From the NCBI GenBank assembly GCA_033722555.1, contig JAWVYS010000003.1, positions 62,001 to 126,000 on the forward strand: 64,000 bases of DNA, in the 5' to 3' direction. The first letter of the stretch is position 1. The number at the start of each line of letters is the position of its first letter. Shown in pieces: positions 1 through 8,389 of this stretch. A model generated the notes under the pieces. That model searched no databases and was not told where the DNA came from. It saw nothing but the letters and a program-made list of their open reading frames with translations. The position numbers were made by a program, and so were the translations under genes. This DNA comes from Brumimicrobium sp033722555. GTDB lineage: Bacteria > Bacteroidota > Bacteroidia > Flavobacteriales_D > Crocinitomicaceae.

Positions 1-139
1 CCAGATCTTCAATAAACCGCTGAGTACCTCCTGTGCTGTAAATTTTAACACCCAGCTCATTAAGTTTGGTGATTATCGGAGCAAGTCCTTCTTTGTTAAA
101 AACTGAAATTAAAGCGCTGCTGATTCTTTTATTACTCAT
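1..139 (-). CDS. purH: PurH N-terminus (AICAR transformylase / IMP cyclohydrolase), truncated by window edge
   Basis: Only the first 46 codons are present; the rest lies beyond the left edge. The reading starts MSNKRISSALISVFNKEG and continues through KLNELGVKIYSTGGTQ, which is the beginning of the MGS-like IMP cyclohydrolase domain of the bifunctional purine enzyme PurH. The STGGT motif is the characteristic phosphate-binding loop of that domain. PurH catalyses the last two steps of IMP synthesis: formylation of AICAR using 10-formyl-THF and closure of FAICAR to IMP. The ATG at 139 is followed directly by the conserved N-terminal strand, so the start is well supported. A TAnnTTTG box lies 22 bases upstream. 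A stand-alone MGS-domain protein cannot be excluded because the transformylase part is not visible. Confidence 0.88.
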   Translation of the reverse strand, partial: MSNKRISSALISVFNKEGLAPIITKLNELGVKIYSTGGTQRFIEDL

Positions 140-512
140 AACTCCCTTGGATTAAAGTTGCAAAAGTAAGGAGTTTGAAAGAGAAAGAAGTTTTAAACCC
201 GGTAAAAAAAAGAAAAAAACGTGTATTTCTTTTTTTTCAGAAATGTGACGGAAGTGATCAACCTTTATAAATCACCACGGATGAGCTTATATTTTTAAAA
301 CTAACTGAGAATGATAATTATTTTAATTTTTATTATTTTTAACGGTTAGTAAAAGTTTAATTATGAATTTTTTATTAGAATTTACAGTCACAAAAATTTA
401 AAAAAATTATTTACAGACCCGTTTAACAGGTAGATCAGGATTCAGTTTTCCATGTTCAAATAATGGAGTTGAAGGGAAAACGGAATAAAACTTGTACTCT
501 GAGGTGAGACCG
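140..512. other. Gene-free AT-rich intergenic region
   Basis: This 373-base stretch separates the divergent purH and OmpA-domain genes. It is strongly AT-rich, especially 290-410. Apart from the purH promoter box near 161-168 I see no convincing RNA gene, hairpin or repeat. The tiny frames in it, such as a 12-codon ATG frame starting near 311, have no plausible protein character. The promoter of the downstream OmpA-domain gene should lie here, but no clean TAnnTTTG box stands out on the plus strand. Confidence 0.6.
161..168 (-). promoter_or_regulatory. -7 box of purH promoter
   Basis: On the minus strand the bases read TACTTTTG, a perfect match to the Bacteroidota TAnnTTTG -7 element, 22 bases before the purH ATG. 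No clear TTG -33 element is seen at the expected distance. Confidence 0.5.
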
Positions 513-1703
513 ATGATAAAATTTATATTTAGTTTCTGTACAATTCTTGTAATAAGTTGTACCTCATATGCTCAGCGAAACATCGCTGCTGCCAGCGTGG
601 CTGATTGCGAAGGTGCAATTTCCATCGACAGGCCGGGAAACTATGCATTGGAATTCATTGGAACCATCGGTGATCAAAAAGAGTTAGAAGCACTTTCCAG
701 TCTAAAGAATATAACTGAAACCAATACGCTGTGGTGTGCTTTTGTCGCTCCCTATGAGGGACTTTTTACTATGGAAGCGTATTCAAAGGGAAGTCCAATC
801 AATCTTGTCGTTTTTAAACCTGAAGAACCCAAAGACGATATCTGTGGAGGAATCATTTCCGGAGCTGTAGAAATTGAAAGGAAAATAAATTCATTTGGAA
901 AAGACTCGGTGGGATTGAGTAGAAAACCGGACAGCACCCACCTGTACGGAATTAATCTGACGAGAGGCGAAGAAATCTATATCATGTTCAATATCGATCA
1001 GAAGGAAAGAAAACGATTAAATCTCTATGTGGAATATTTGCCCGATAATCAAGCAGCAGCAGCCAAAAATATGATTCAGCTTCTGGATCAGAGGACTGAT
1101 GTTACCGCACCCCAGTTAAAACTACAGATCAGGGATAAATCCACGGGACTCCCCGTTTTGAGTCAGTTGATCATTGAAGAGTCAAAATCGAAAAATGCTC
1201 TGTATAAAGGATCTGATTTCCTGTTTACGATTAAGGGTCGAAGTAAATTCAGGATGAGCATTGATGCGGAAGGATATTTCTTTCAGGATTATGAGGAAAC
1301 TTTCGACGGGGAAAACGATTATGAATTTGTGGTCTGGTTAGAACCCGCTACCAAAGGAAAGCAGATTGAGATCAAAGGTATTCAGTTTAATATGGGATCA
1401 AGTGAATTCGCCTCCGGCACCGAAGCAAGATTGCGTAGAATCAAGGATTTCATGTCACTTAACTCAGAAATTCGCATAGAAATACAGGGACATGTACATG
1501 CTGTTGGAGAAAATTCATTTGCGGGAAAAAGACTTTCATTAGCAAGGGCAAAGCAGGTAATGAAGTATCTCGAAGACAGCGGGATAGACAAGAGTAGAAT
1601 GGAAGCCGTAGGATACGGAAATGAATTTATGATATATCCAGAGCCAAAATTCACCTGGCAGGAACAGGCAAATAGGCGAGTTGAAATTAAAATTATCGAT
1701 TAG
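513..1703 (+). CDS. OmpA C-terminal-domain envelope protein (first of tandem pair)
   Basis: This 396-residue protein has an N-terminal signal peptide (MIKFIFSFCTILVISC...SYAQ). A beta-rich region of about 150 residues follows, then a transthyretin/carboxypeptidase-regulatory-like segment (DKSTGLPV..., about residues 200-270), then an OmpA-type domain over the last 110 residues ending NRRVEIKI. OmpA domains bind diaminopimelate in peptidoglycan and usually tie the outer membrane to the wall. Here the usual GHTD motif reads GHVH, so the Asp that contacts DAP is replaced, while the LSLARA arginine is kept. A TTG codon at 492 in the same frame would add seven residues; the ATG at 513 gives a normal signal peptide and is preferred. 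The next gene starts inside its stop codon and encodes a paralogue. The exact function is unknown. Confidence 0.8.
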   Translation: MIKFIFSFCTILVISCTSYAQRNIAAASVADCEGAISIDRPGNYALEFIGTIGDQKELEALSSLKNITETNTLWCAFVAPYEGLFTMEAYSKGSPINLVVFKPEEPKDDICGGIISGAVEIERKINSFGKDSVGLSRKPDSTHLYGINLTRGEEIYIMFNIDQKERKRLNLYVEYLPDNQAAAAKNMIQLLDQRTDVTAPQLKLQIRDKSTGLPVLSQLIIEESKSKNALYKGSDFLFTIKGRSKFRMSIDAEGYFFQDYEETFDGENDYEFVVWLEPATKGKQIEIKGIQFNMGSSEFASGTEARLRRIKDFMSLNSEIRIEIQGHVHAVGENSFAGKRLSLARAKQVMKYLEDSGIDKSRMEAVGYGNEFMIYPEPKFTWQEQANRRVEIKIID

Positions 1704-2881
1704 TGCATTTTTTCGTTTTCAAAAAAAGTTTATTTAAACTAACCATTGCATTTCTTACGGTATGCTTTTCAACTGCCGGACAAACATCTGAAAATCGCTC
1801 AGAAAACATAGCAGATTGTTTCGGCGCGATAGAGCTTCCGCTTAGAACCGCAATTTCACCTGTGTTCACAGGGATGGCAGGAGAGCAGGAAGATCTTAAG
1901 CCTTGGGCACAAAAGCTGCAATTAATAGAAAGAAATGCGCTATGGTTCAACTTCGTCGCACCCTTCGATGGAAATTTTTCTTTCGGGGGTAACACAGAGA
2001 AAGAGCCGGTTGAAATTCTGGTCTTCAGAACCACAAGAGACGAAAACTGTGATGCTATTTTATCAGGCAAGGCCGAGCTCGTGAATATCCTTTTTATAAA
2101 TGAGAATAACAGGGATTTTCAGCTCGAAGAAATAAAACTAGGCAAGGAGGAAAAAATCTTCATTTGCATTAACACCTCAGATCCGAACAAAAGCTCCGTG
2201 CATTTAACCGCTGATTTTGTAAGCAGTGATAAAGAAGCCGCAATAAATTCAATGATGAAGATAGAGGATCTAAGAAAAGACAACAGTGTTCCAAAGTTTC
2301 ATCTTAAATTCCGTGATTCAAAAACCGGACTTCCGGTCAATGCCCGCATTATCATTTCAGAATCTAAGGGATTTAATGCAATGTATAAAGCTTCGGACAT
2401 GTATCTCAATAAAACAGGCAATCTAAAATTCAACCTTGTTGTGGATGCAGAAGGTTATTTTTTTAAGGATCTTGAAATAAATATCAGAGATGAAGAACAA
2501 ACCGAACATACCATATTGATGGATCCCCTTGAAAAAGGTCAGCAAATAGAACTTGAAGGGATTCGTTTTAAACCACAGTCGGCGGCTTTTACTGAAGAAG
2601 CTAAACCAAAACTGCGGCGTTTGAGAGACTTTCTTGCCGTCAACCAGTCTGTAAATATAGAAATTCAGGGTCATGTTCTTAAATACGGCAGGAATTCATG
2701 GAGAGCTATTAGACTCTCAAGCAAAAGAGCACGCGAGGTGAAGAAATACCTGGTTGAAAACGGGATAGATGAGAACCGCCTGTCAACCGTAGGTTTCGGG
2801 AATTCAAAAATGAAATATCCAAAACCGGAAAATGACGAACAAAAACAGGCTAACCGTCGGGTCGAAATAAAAATCAAATAA
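1703..2881 (+). CDS. OmpA C-terminal-domain envelope protein (second of tandem pair)
   Basis: This 392-residue paralogue of the preceding gene has the same plan. It has a hydrophobic N-terminus (FKLTIAFLTVCFSTAGQ), a conserved DC-GAI opening motif and an LWFNFVAPFDG segment. A DSKTGLPV regulatory-like module and a C-terminal OmpA domain ending NRRVEIKIK complete it. The likely start is a GTG whose G is the last base of the upstream TAG stop, implying translational coupling; no ATG lies early enough to keep the signal peptide. The OmpA motif reads GHVL instead of GHTD, again losing the DAP-contacting Asp, while the downstream SSKRA arginine is present. The two genes look like an old tandem duplication. 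A structural role at the outer membrane or periplasm is likely; peptidoglycan binding is doubtful. Confidence 0.78.
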   Translation: MHFFVFKKSLFKLTIAFLTVCFSTAGQTSENRSENIADCFGAIELPLRTAISPVFTGMAGEQEDLKPWAQKLQLIERNALWFNFVAPFDGNFSFGGNTEKEPVEILVFRTTRDENCDAILSGKAELVNILFINENNRDFQLEEIKLGKEEKIFICINTSDPNKSSVHLTADFVSSDKEAAINSMMKIEDLRKDNSVPKFHLKFRDSKTGLPVNARIIISESKGFNAMYKASDMYLNKTGNLKFNLVVDAEGYFFKDLEINIRDEEQTEHTILMDPLEKGQQIELEGIRFKPQSAAFTEEAKPKLRRLRDFLAVNQSVNIEIQGHVLKYGRNSWRAIRLSSKRAREVKKYLVENGIDENRLSTVGFGNSKMKYPKPENDEQKQANRRVEIKIK

Positions 2882-2908
2882 TCCGGAAGAGAGTTATCTC
2901 CCCCGGAT
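2881..2908. terminator. Possible bidirectional hairpin between convergent genes
   Basis: ATCCGG at 2881-2886 pairs with CCGGAT at 2903-2908 across a 16-base loop, between the convergent OmpA-domain gene and the small lipoprotein gene. The stem is short and no T-tract follows, so it is only a candidate. Confidence 0.35.
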
Positions 2909-2920
2909 ATTCATCTTCAT

Positions 2921-3124
2921 TTAATGTCCGTGACAATGTACTTCATAGGTTGTGTCACCTACCATAACACCATTTTTTTCACTTTCTTCCAGTTCATCAC
3001 CACATAATTCTCCGAGCTCCACTTCCCCATTAGGACCATCATAATGACACTCTTCACATTTCATACAAGAGCTAAGCACTACCATCAATGCGAAAGCAGG
3101 CAAAATTAAAATCAACTTTTTCAT
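2921..3124 (-). CDS. Cys/His-rich mini-lipoprotein coupled to a TonB receptor
   Basis: This 67-residue protein has a lipoprotein signal peptide with lipobox VLSSC at Cys20. The mature part carries a cluster CMKCEECH directly after the lipidated cysteine, a further Cys in the middle, and ends VHCHGH. That is five cysteines and four histidines in about 48 mature residues, which suggests metal binding. Its ATG lies one base after the stop of the TonB receptor gene upstream (TAA-A-ATG), so the two are almost certainly cotranscribed and coupled. A Fur/Zur-type regulator is divergent from that receptor. I do not recognise a named family. A periplasmic or outer-membrane metal-handling partner of the receptor is an inference from composition and context. 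Confidence 0.72.
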   Translation of the reverse strand: MKKLILILPAFALMVVLSSCMKCEECHYDGPNGEVELGELCGDELEESEKNGVMVGDTTYEVHCHGH

Positions 3125-3125
3125 T

Positions 3126-5396
3126 TTATTTATTTTTTACGTTTTTACTAAATTCATATTTGACTGAGCCAAAGAAATTTATTCCGGGTTGGTTCAAACC
3201 AATATTTTTTAAAGAAGATAAATGCCCTATATAACTTGTGTTTAATGCATTTCGAACTCCTAATGATGCGGTCCAATTGGGATTTTTCAACAATCCCGTA
3301 TTTACTGTTAGGTTCAGTAAATGATAATCAACGGTTGAAGTTTCATTATTACCAACTCTGTTTTGGGGAAGGAAATACTGATGTTCGAGGATTATACTCT
3401 TCACCTGAATGGCGTGCTTATTCTCAACATCGTATCTAAGTCTGGAATTGCTGTTTGGCTGAGGAATCAAACTTAAGGGTCGGCCTGAGTTTTCTTCAGC
3501 AATGGTAAGGGAAAAATTGGACTCTACATGTAATTGATGTAACCGGTGAGGGTGATAATGAAATCCGAGCTCCCCCCCATATAAGAATGCATATTCGGCC
3601 TGACTAAACTGGAAAACAGGATAATTTCCTTCCAACTCATCCAAGCGTTCAAGATAAATGAAGTTTTCAATGTAATTGAAATAGGGGTTAAAAATGATTT
3701 CTAAATGTTCAAAGTGCAATTCAAGAGCTGCATCCAGTTGATGTGCTTTTTCAGGAATCAAATCGAGATCCCCCTTTTCGTATCGGAGCGAACCATGATG
3801 ATAGCCGTCCGCCTGGAGTTCTGCAAAATGCGGTGCACGAAATCCGCTGGAGGCATTCAATCTAACTGTTGTGTTCTCTGCATTCCGAACAAAACCAAGG
3901 GAATAATTGAAATTGTCATATACTCTTTCGATAGAGACATTGTTTATATTAGCCACCACTGATGAATCAGCAGCTGACTGGAATGAACGTATATATCTCA
4001 AATCATACCTGATTCCACCCTGAAAACGCCACTTTTTATATTCATAACCTGCTAGAATATATGCACCATTATCGCTGGTATTTGCATCAGGAATTAAATA
4101 AGACTGCGTGGGGTGCTCGTTTCTGCTAAACTGCAACATTCCCTGAACGCCCGTTTTTAAATCAAACTTTTCGGTAACGTGAATCGAATATCTCAGATTG
4201 TAGGTGGAGTTATTCAAGTTGAGATATGTGAAAGGAATGGTTACTTTGTCCTCGAACTCCCGAAGGTTATTATTGGTATTTCCCAATTGTAAAAGCAAGT
4301 CGGACCGCTTAAAGAATAATTTATTTTCAAAAAGAAGAAAATTATTCCAGATCAACTGAGCAGGGAGTGTTCCTTCTCTCTCTCGTTCAGAGCGAATGAA
4401 ATCTTCAGGTTCAGGAATTTCCTCGTGCGAATGGCCGGGAATACCTAGTCTGTTAAAACTTCCCTGATACCTGATGTTCATTACGTAATTTTTATAGCGA
4501 TATCCAATACTCGTTTTAAAATTTGTTCCCCAGTAGCGTGAATTCTGAATATAATGACCGTCGGGCAATTGGAAGTCGGCGTGATTAACATAATTAGCGA
4601 AAAAATTTGCCCGCCATTTACCCTTATTCAATTTAATACCAATCTCATTGGTGGTACCCATCGAATTTGTTTCAAACCTGGTAAGACCATAACCTGTCAT
4701 CTTACCGGCCGGTGCATAACCTTCATCTATGAAATGGAGAACACCCCCCAGAGCATCGGCACCATAAAGTAAAGATGACGGTCCTTTAATGACCTCCACA
4801 CCTTGAAGCCCTGCTTCGGACACCCCCATACCATGGTCGCCACCCCACTGTTGATTCTCGATACGTAATCCGTTCCAGTATGTCACGACACGCATACCGG
4901 ACAAACCTCTAACCACAGGCTGACTAATACCCATTCCTACAGAAGAGGTCTGAACACCCGGTATCAAAATAAGGGCTTCTCCCAAATTGGTCGCACCGGT
5001 CTCAAACAACCTTTCCTTAGAGCGATAAACAGTAGATGTGATGTTCTCTCTTTGTAGCTTACCTTCACTGGCCGTAATAGTTACCTCCTCGAAAACCGTA
5101 TGGCTGGGTTTTAAACGAATCGTCAGCGTGGAGGTAAGAGCCAAATCAATAGTTCTCAAATATGGGGTATAATCAAATGCCGTAACTTTCAATTTTGTAT
5201 TTGTCTGAGGGAGGCCTTCGAAACTGAACCTTCCCAGGGAATCGGAGGTGGTATAAAGTTCCAAAGCAGGGAAGCCTATTTTAGCAAAAGGAACTGACCG
5301 CTGCGACTCTTCGTCTACAATTGTCCCCTCTAAAGTCTGACCAAAGGTTTGGAAGAGAAATAAAAAATAAAAGATTATAGTTATTTTTGTATGCAT
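3126..5396 (-). CDS. TonB-dependent outer-membrane receptor, probably for metal or metallophore
   Basis: This 756-residue protein has a signal peptide (ending FQTFGQ) and a carboxypeptidase-regulatory-like domain of about 80 residues (LEGTIVDEESQRSVPFAKIGF...). A plug domain (LGEALILIPGVQ..., PVVRGLSGMRV, VEVIKGPSSLLYGADALGG) and a 22-strand-type barrel ending in an aromatic-rich strand follow. Length and domain order are normal for the family. It imports a ligand across the outer membrane using TonB energy. A His/Glu-containing loop (GHSHEEIPEPE) and the divergent Fur/Zur regulator favour a metal substrate, zinc being one possibility. The adjacent Cys/His lipoprotein points the same way. The ligand itself cannot be read from the sequence. 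Its -7 box overlaps inverted repeats that may be the regulator's operator. Confidence 0.88.
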   Translation of the reverse strand: MHTKITIIFYFLFLFQTFGQTLEGTIVDEESQRSVPFAKIGFPALELYTTSDSLGRFSFEGLPQTNTKLKVTAFDYTPYLRTIDLALTSTLTIRLKPSHTVFEEVTITASEGKLQRENITSTVYRSKERLFETGATNLGEALILIPGVQTSSVGMGISQPVVRGLSGMRVVTYWNGLRIENQQWGGDHGMGVSEAGLQGVEVIKGPSSLLYGADALGGVLHFIDEGYAPAGKMTGYGLTRFETNSMGTTNEIGIKLNKGKWRANFFANYVNHADFQLPDGHYIQNSRYWGTNFKTSIGYRYKNYVMNIRYQGSFNRLGIPGHSHEEIPEPEDFIRSEREREGTLPAQLIWNNFLLFENKLFFKRSDLLLQLGNTNNNLREFEDKVTIPFTYLNLNNSTYNLRYSIHVTEKFDLKTGVQGMLQFSRNEHPTQSYLIPDANTSDNGAYILAGYEYKKWRFQGGIRYDLRYIRSFQSAADSSVVANINNVSIERVYDNFNYSLGFVRNAENTTVRLNASSGFRAPHFAELQADGYHHGSLRYEKGDLDLIPEKAHQLDAALELHFEHLEIIFNPYFNYIENFIYLERLDELEGNYPVFQFSQAEYAFLYGGELGFHYHPHRLHQLHVESNFSLTIAEENSGRPLSLIPQPNSNSRLRYDVENKHAIQVKSIILEHQYFLPQNRVGNNETSTVDYHLLNLTVNTGLLKNPNWTASLGVRNALNTSYIGHLSSLKNIGLNQPGINFFGSVKYEFSKNVKNK

Positions 5397-5408
5397 AAAT
5401 GTAACCTT

Positions 5409-5443
5409 GTTGCAAATATAGTTATAAATGCAACATTATTGCA
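5409..5443. promoter_or_regulatory. Inverted repeats, candidate Fur/Zur operator
   Basis: The 50-bp divergent gap holds three half-sites. GTTGCA (5409-5414) and TGCAAC (5429-5434) form a perfect inverted repeat 14 bases apart. TGCAA (5429-5433) and TTGCA (5439-5443) form a second palindrome around CATTA. A TAnnTTTG box for the receptor gene (5413-5420, minus strand) lies inside the first repeat, so a bound repressor would block transcription. Assignment to the adjacent regulator is inferred. Confidence 0.55.
5413..5420 (-). promoter_or_regulatory. -7 box of TonB receptor promoter
   Basis: The minus strand reads TATATTTG, matching TAnnTTTG, 17 bases upstream of the receptor ATG and embedded in the inverted repeat. 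Confidence 0.5.
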
Positions 5444-5446
5444 CGT

Positions 5447-5866
5447 ATGAAGGAAGAAATTTTAAAACGTAAAAATTTACGCATCACTCCTTTTCGTAAA
5501 GAGGTGTTACAATTATTTCTTAAATACGACCACGCCATTTCCACTCAGGACATTGAAGAGCAACTTGGTGATTTTGACAGAATCACTTTGTACAGAACGC
5601 TTAAATCGTTCATTCAAAATGGTGTGATTCATGAAATAGTAATGCCCGGAGATATAAAAAAAATGGCTCTCTGCGATTCTGTTTGCGATCATGACGAAGG
5701 ACTTCACGAGCACAATCATATCCATTTTCAGTGCAAGCAATGTGAGGAAATCTTTTGCGTAGAAGTCGAACATTTGCCGACTATCAGTTTACCTGATTTT
5801 CGGGTAGATGAATTAGAAATTCAGGCACGCGGAATTTGTCCGAAATGCACTAAAATAGTGGTTTAA
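5447..5866 (+). CDS. Fur-family metalloregulator (Fur/Zur type)
   Basis: This 139-residue protein has a winged-helix N-terminus (LRITPFRKEVLQLF...ITLYRTLKSFIQNGVIHEI) typical of Fur-family repressors. The C-terminal dimerisation domain has the His-rich sensor segment HEHNHIHFQC and two CxxC pairs (CKQC and CPKC) that form the structural zinc site. Such proteins repress metal-uptake genes when the metal is bound. The gene is divergent from a TonB receptor with inverted repeats in the gap, which suggests local regulation and autoregulation. Whether it senses zinc or iron is not decided by the motifs; the context with a Cys/His lipoprotein favours zinc slightly. It overlaps the convergent esterase gene by four bases at the 3' end. 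Confidence 0.9.
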   Translation: MKEEILKRKNLRITPFRKEVLQLFLKYDHAISTQDIEEQLGDFDRITLYRTLKSFIQNGVIHEIVMPGDIKKMALCDSVCDHDEGLHEHNHIHFQCKQCEEIFCVEVEHLPTISLPDFRVDELEIQARGICPKCTKIVV

Positions 5867-6987
5867 TGTACAATGAATTTGACTGTCTTGGTTTCTGAAC
5901 CACTATTATATCTTAAAAAATACACCCCTTTATCCTTAAGAAAAACTGTATTTTGCGTTGATACAATATCGGCGCTCAGAACAATTCGTCCAAGCGCATC
6001 TATAATCTCGTAAGAGCCGGATCCCTGAGAAAAATAAAGATTCAACTGTCCTTCGGATGGATTTGGATATACCTTAAGTTCGTCAGCGGGTTTGTCTGAT
6101 TCTTCAACTGAGAGCAATTCATTCAAACGGTATTTACTGAAGAAACGCCAGATTTCCACGCTCGCATCAATGTCGTGATTAGTCGTTCCAATATTTACCG
6201 GGGCACCAGGCCAGGTGTGACCTCCGTTGATTATTTTAAAATGTTCCACGCTGGAATTTTGATCTCCTCCAGGGTATATATAATGTTCTGCAGTACAACC
6301 ATCATTCGGATCTGTATCAGGTACATTAATAACTGTTGGCGTTGTATTAGAATTGGTTTGTCCTACCCAGTATCCTACCACCGCCGGCACTGATTCAAGG
6401 GAGGCACTTCCATTATAGGGCACAGTGGGATCAGCGGTTCCATGAATCTGCATTATCGGGGTTGGTTTAGGAGCATTGCAACCCGAAAAACTTCCGGCAG
6501 GCATTGTTCCTGTCACCGAAGCCACCGCAGCAATCCTGTTTCCGAGGGTACAAGCCAGTTCAAAACTCATAAATCCGCCGTTGCTCATTCCCGTACTGTA
6601 AATACGCTCGGGATCTATCGAATAATCTGCACTTACCGAATCTATCAGTTTTGAAATAAAATCAACATCGTCAGGAGCTGCAAGGCCGTAGGCATTCCAC
6701 CATCTGTTTCCGCTATTATCAAAAGTACCGTTGGGATGCACTATGATGAAATTGGCCGTGTCGGCAATTGGACGAAAATCTCCATATACTTCCTGCTGGG
6801 TCATGTTCGAGGTATAACCGTGCAAATTGAATACAAGCGGCACAGGATTCCCATTTACGTATGAGGCAGGAATATAGATCTTATACTCCCTTGTCATCCC
6901 GTCGTGTTGAATGGTTTTGGTTAAATTCGACTGCGCTTGTATGTTAATCCAGGCCAGTACTCCAAAAATACAGATAATAAAATGCAT
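5863..6987 (-). CDS. Secreted PHB-depolymerase/feruloyl-esterase-like hydrolase with T9SS sorting domain
   Basis: This 374-residue protein has a signal peptide and then an alpha/beta-hydrolase domain of the LpqC/esterase-PHB family. The oxyanion region is VFNLHGYTSN, the nucleophile elbow GMSNGG (Ser135), and the catalytic His lies in GGHTWPG. A DPTVPYNG segment holds the probable acid. The last 80 residues start with KVYPNPSEGQ, have a GVYFLRY strand and end VKFIVH, which is a type A T9SS C-terminal sorting domain. The enzyme should be exported by the SprA-dependent pathway encoded in this same window and attached to or released from the surface. Likely substrates are polyesters or acylated sugars, for example feruloyl esters. 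It overlaps the stop of the Fur-family gene by four bases. Confidence 0.87.
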   Translation of the reverse strand: MHFIICIFGVLAWINIQAQSNLTKTIQHDGMTREYKIYIPASYVNGNPVPLVFNLHGYTSNMTQQEVYGDFRPIADTANFIIVHPNGTFDNSGNRWWNAYGLAAPDDVDFISKLIDSVSADYSIDPERIYSTGMSNGGFMSFELACTLGNRIAAVASVTGTMPAGSFSGCNAPKPTPIMQIHGTADPTVPYNGSASLESVPAVVGYWVGQTNSNTTPTVINVPDTDPNDGCTAEHYIYPGGDQNSSVEHFKIINGGHTWPGAPVNIGTTNHDIDASVEIWRFFSKYRLNELLSVEESDKPADELKVYPNPSEGQLNLYFSQGSGSYEIIDALGRIVLSADIVSTQNTVFLKDKGVYFLRYNSGSETKTVKFIVH

Positions 6988-7087
6988 CAGATCTACTTTA
7001 TTTTTTCTCTAAATTAGGCATAATCACCGTTTAATACAACAGTGTAGGCAGAAATTTAAAAACCACTCTTGAGAACAGCGATCTTTT

Positions 7088-8380
7088 TTAATTCAGTGCA
7101 CGCGAAGGTAAAGCCTCTTTCAATGTAAAAACCATGGAGATTTTTTTATCACTCCTTTGAGAAATTTCGCCTGATAAACGCAATCCTTTGAAACTGCAAT
7201 CCAGTAAAATAATATTATCCGAAAGAGTTCTTTCAGGAGTGCGGTAGGTTGAAAAAAGATAAAGGTTGTCCTCATGATAATTAAATGACAACTCAGGGGA
7301 AAGAGGAACAAACAAGGATTTTTTCTTAAAGCTCACGTTGGGCTGTACTTTTAACCAGTTAAGCATCTCTGCAGGTTGTGATGTCCCTAATATGATGCCC
7401 AGATCAGGTACGGAAACAGTATTAATGACCTCCTTCTCCATCGTGTTAAAATTCTCATCAAAATAGGTTTCTACATGTGTTTCTTCAATCTTCACCTCTC
7501 CTCCGTAATGAAGTGAGAAGATACCGTTCCAGTGGGACGAAAATTTTGACCAGTCAAAAGATATCTTTTGAAAACCTTTCTTGAAAAGATTTTCCAACCA
7601 CGGGTTTTTATAGTCTGACAAAGCGGCTGTGGATAAATTCAGAAAGACCGAAAGTTCATTTTCCGAAGTTGGATGAAAATGAATAGAATCCGAGGCTCGC
7701 GCTAAAGGAACTCCTTCACGGGCATACCATTCACCAGTGAATTTTAAGAAGCCGGTATACTCATAATCGATCACCATGAAATCTGACCGAACGATGGTAT
7801 CCATGCCTTGAGGATCGAAAACTAATCTGTTTGAAACACTGAGAAGGCTGTCTCTGAACGGATGCTTGATCGGTTTAATACTCTCAGTAAAAGCTTCGAA
7901 TTGGTCAAAAGGCCCTCTGTAAAAAACCACGAATTTCTCTGAACTAAAAATTCCCAGGTTCAGTTCAGATGAAAAAGAAAGTGTAGAATCCTTTTCAAAA
8001 CGGAAATCATATAATTCAGTGAGGTCACGAAGAAACTTCACCTTCAACTCAGGATTTACTATTTCAAAATAAAAATAACTTTTATCTTCCTTTATGGAAT
8101 GAGTAAAATAGCATTGTTCCAGATTCAGTCCGGAATTTTCGAGTTCTTTTTGAAAAGCATCCAGATAGAAAATGAATGGAATCTGAACATCCGATTTATC
8201 TCTAACGTTTTTAACATCATTCAGAATCTGACGCAGATCAAGCCGAACCATCACCTGCTGATCCGACACATAATCGGATAGCCTGAAATCGCTTTTTCGT
8301 TCACTGCCGCCCTGAAAATAAAGAAAGAGTGAAACTCCGAAGAACAGTGTGAAAAAAATAACCGTCAGTCGAAGGTTCAT
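7088..8380 (-). CDS. Uncharacterised membrane-anchored protein
   Basis: This 430-residue protein has one N-terminal hydrophobic segment (LTVIFFTLFFGVSLFLYF), so it is probably anchored in the inner membrane with a periplasmic body. The remainder is a mix of short strands and helices without a catalytic motif that I recognise. It follows the next gene upstream by only nine bases. Its opening plan resembles that gene: a DxR/L...L segment, a GLNL/GIDL motif and repeated aromatic strands. The two may therefore be distant paralogues. The three envelope genes from 11067 down to 7088 probably form one transcript. No function can be assigned. Confidence 0.7.
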   Translation of the reverse strand: MNLRLTVIFFTLFFGVSLFLYFQGGSERKSDFRLSDYVSDQQVMVRLDLRQILNDVKNVRDKSDVQIPFIFYLDAFQKELENSGLNLEQCYFTHSIKEDKSYFYFEIVNPELKVKFLRDLTELYDFRFEKDSTLSFSSELNLGIFSSEKFVVFYRGPFDQFEAFTESIKPIKHPFRDSLLSVSNRLVFDPQGMDTIVRSDFMVIDYEYTGFLKFTGEWYAREGVPLARASDSIHFHPTSENELSVFLNLSTAALSDYKNPWLENLFKKGFQKISFDWSKFSSHWNGIFSLHYGGEVKIEETHVETYFDENFNTMEKEVINTVSVPDLGIILGTSQPAEMLNWLKVQPNVSFKKKSLFVPLSPELSFNYHEDNLYLFSTYRTPERTLSDNIILLDCSFKGLRLSGEISQRSDKKISMVFTLKEALPSRALN

Positions 8381-8389
8381 TGTGCGGAT

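Noticed and set aside
301..400. Tiny AT-rich frames in the gap before the OmpA-domain genes
   Set aside because: Frames of about 12 codons have no signal, no conserved pattern and no suitable start context.
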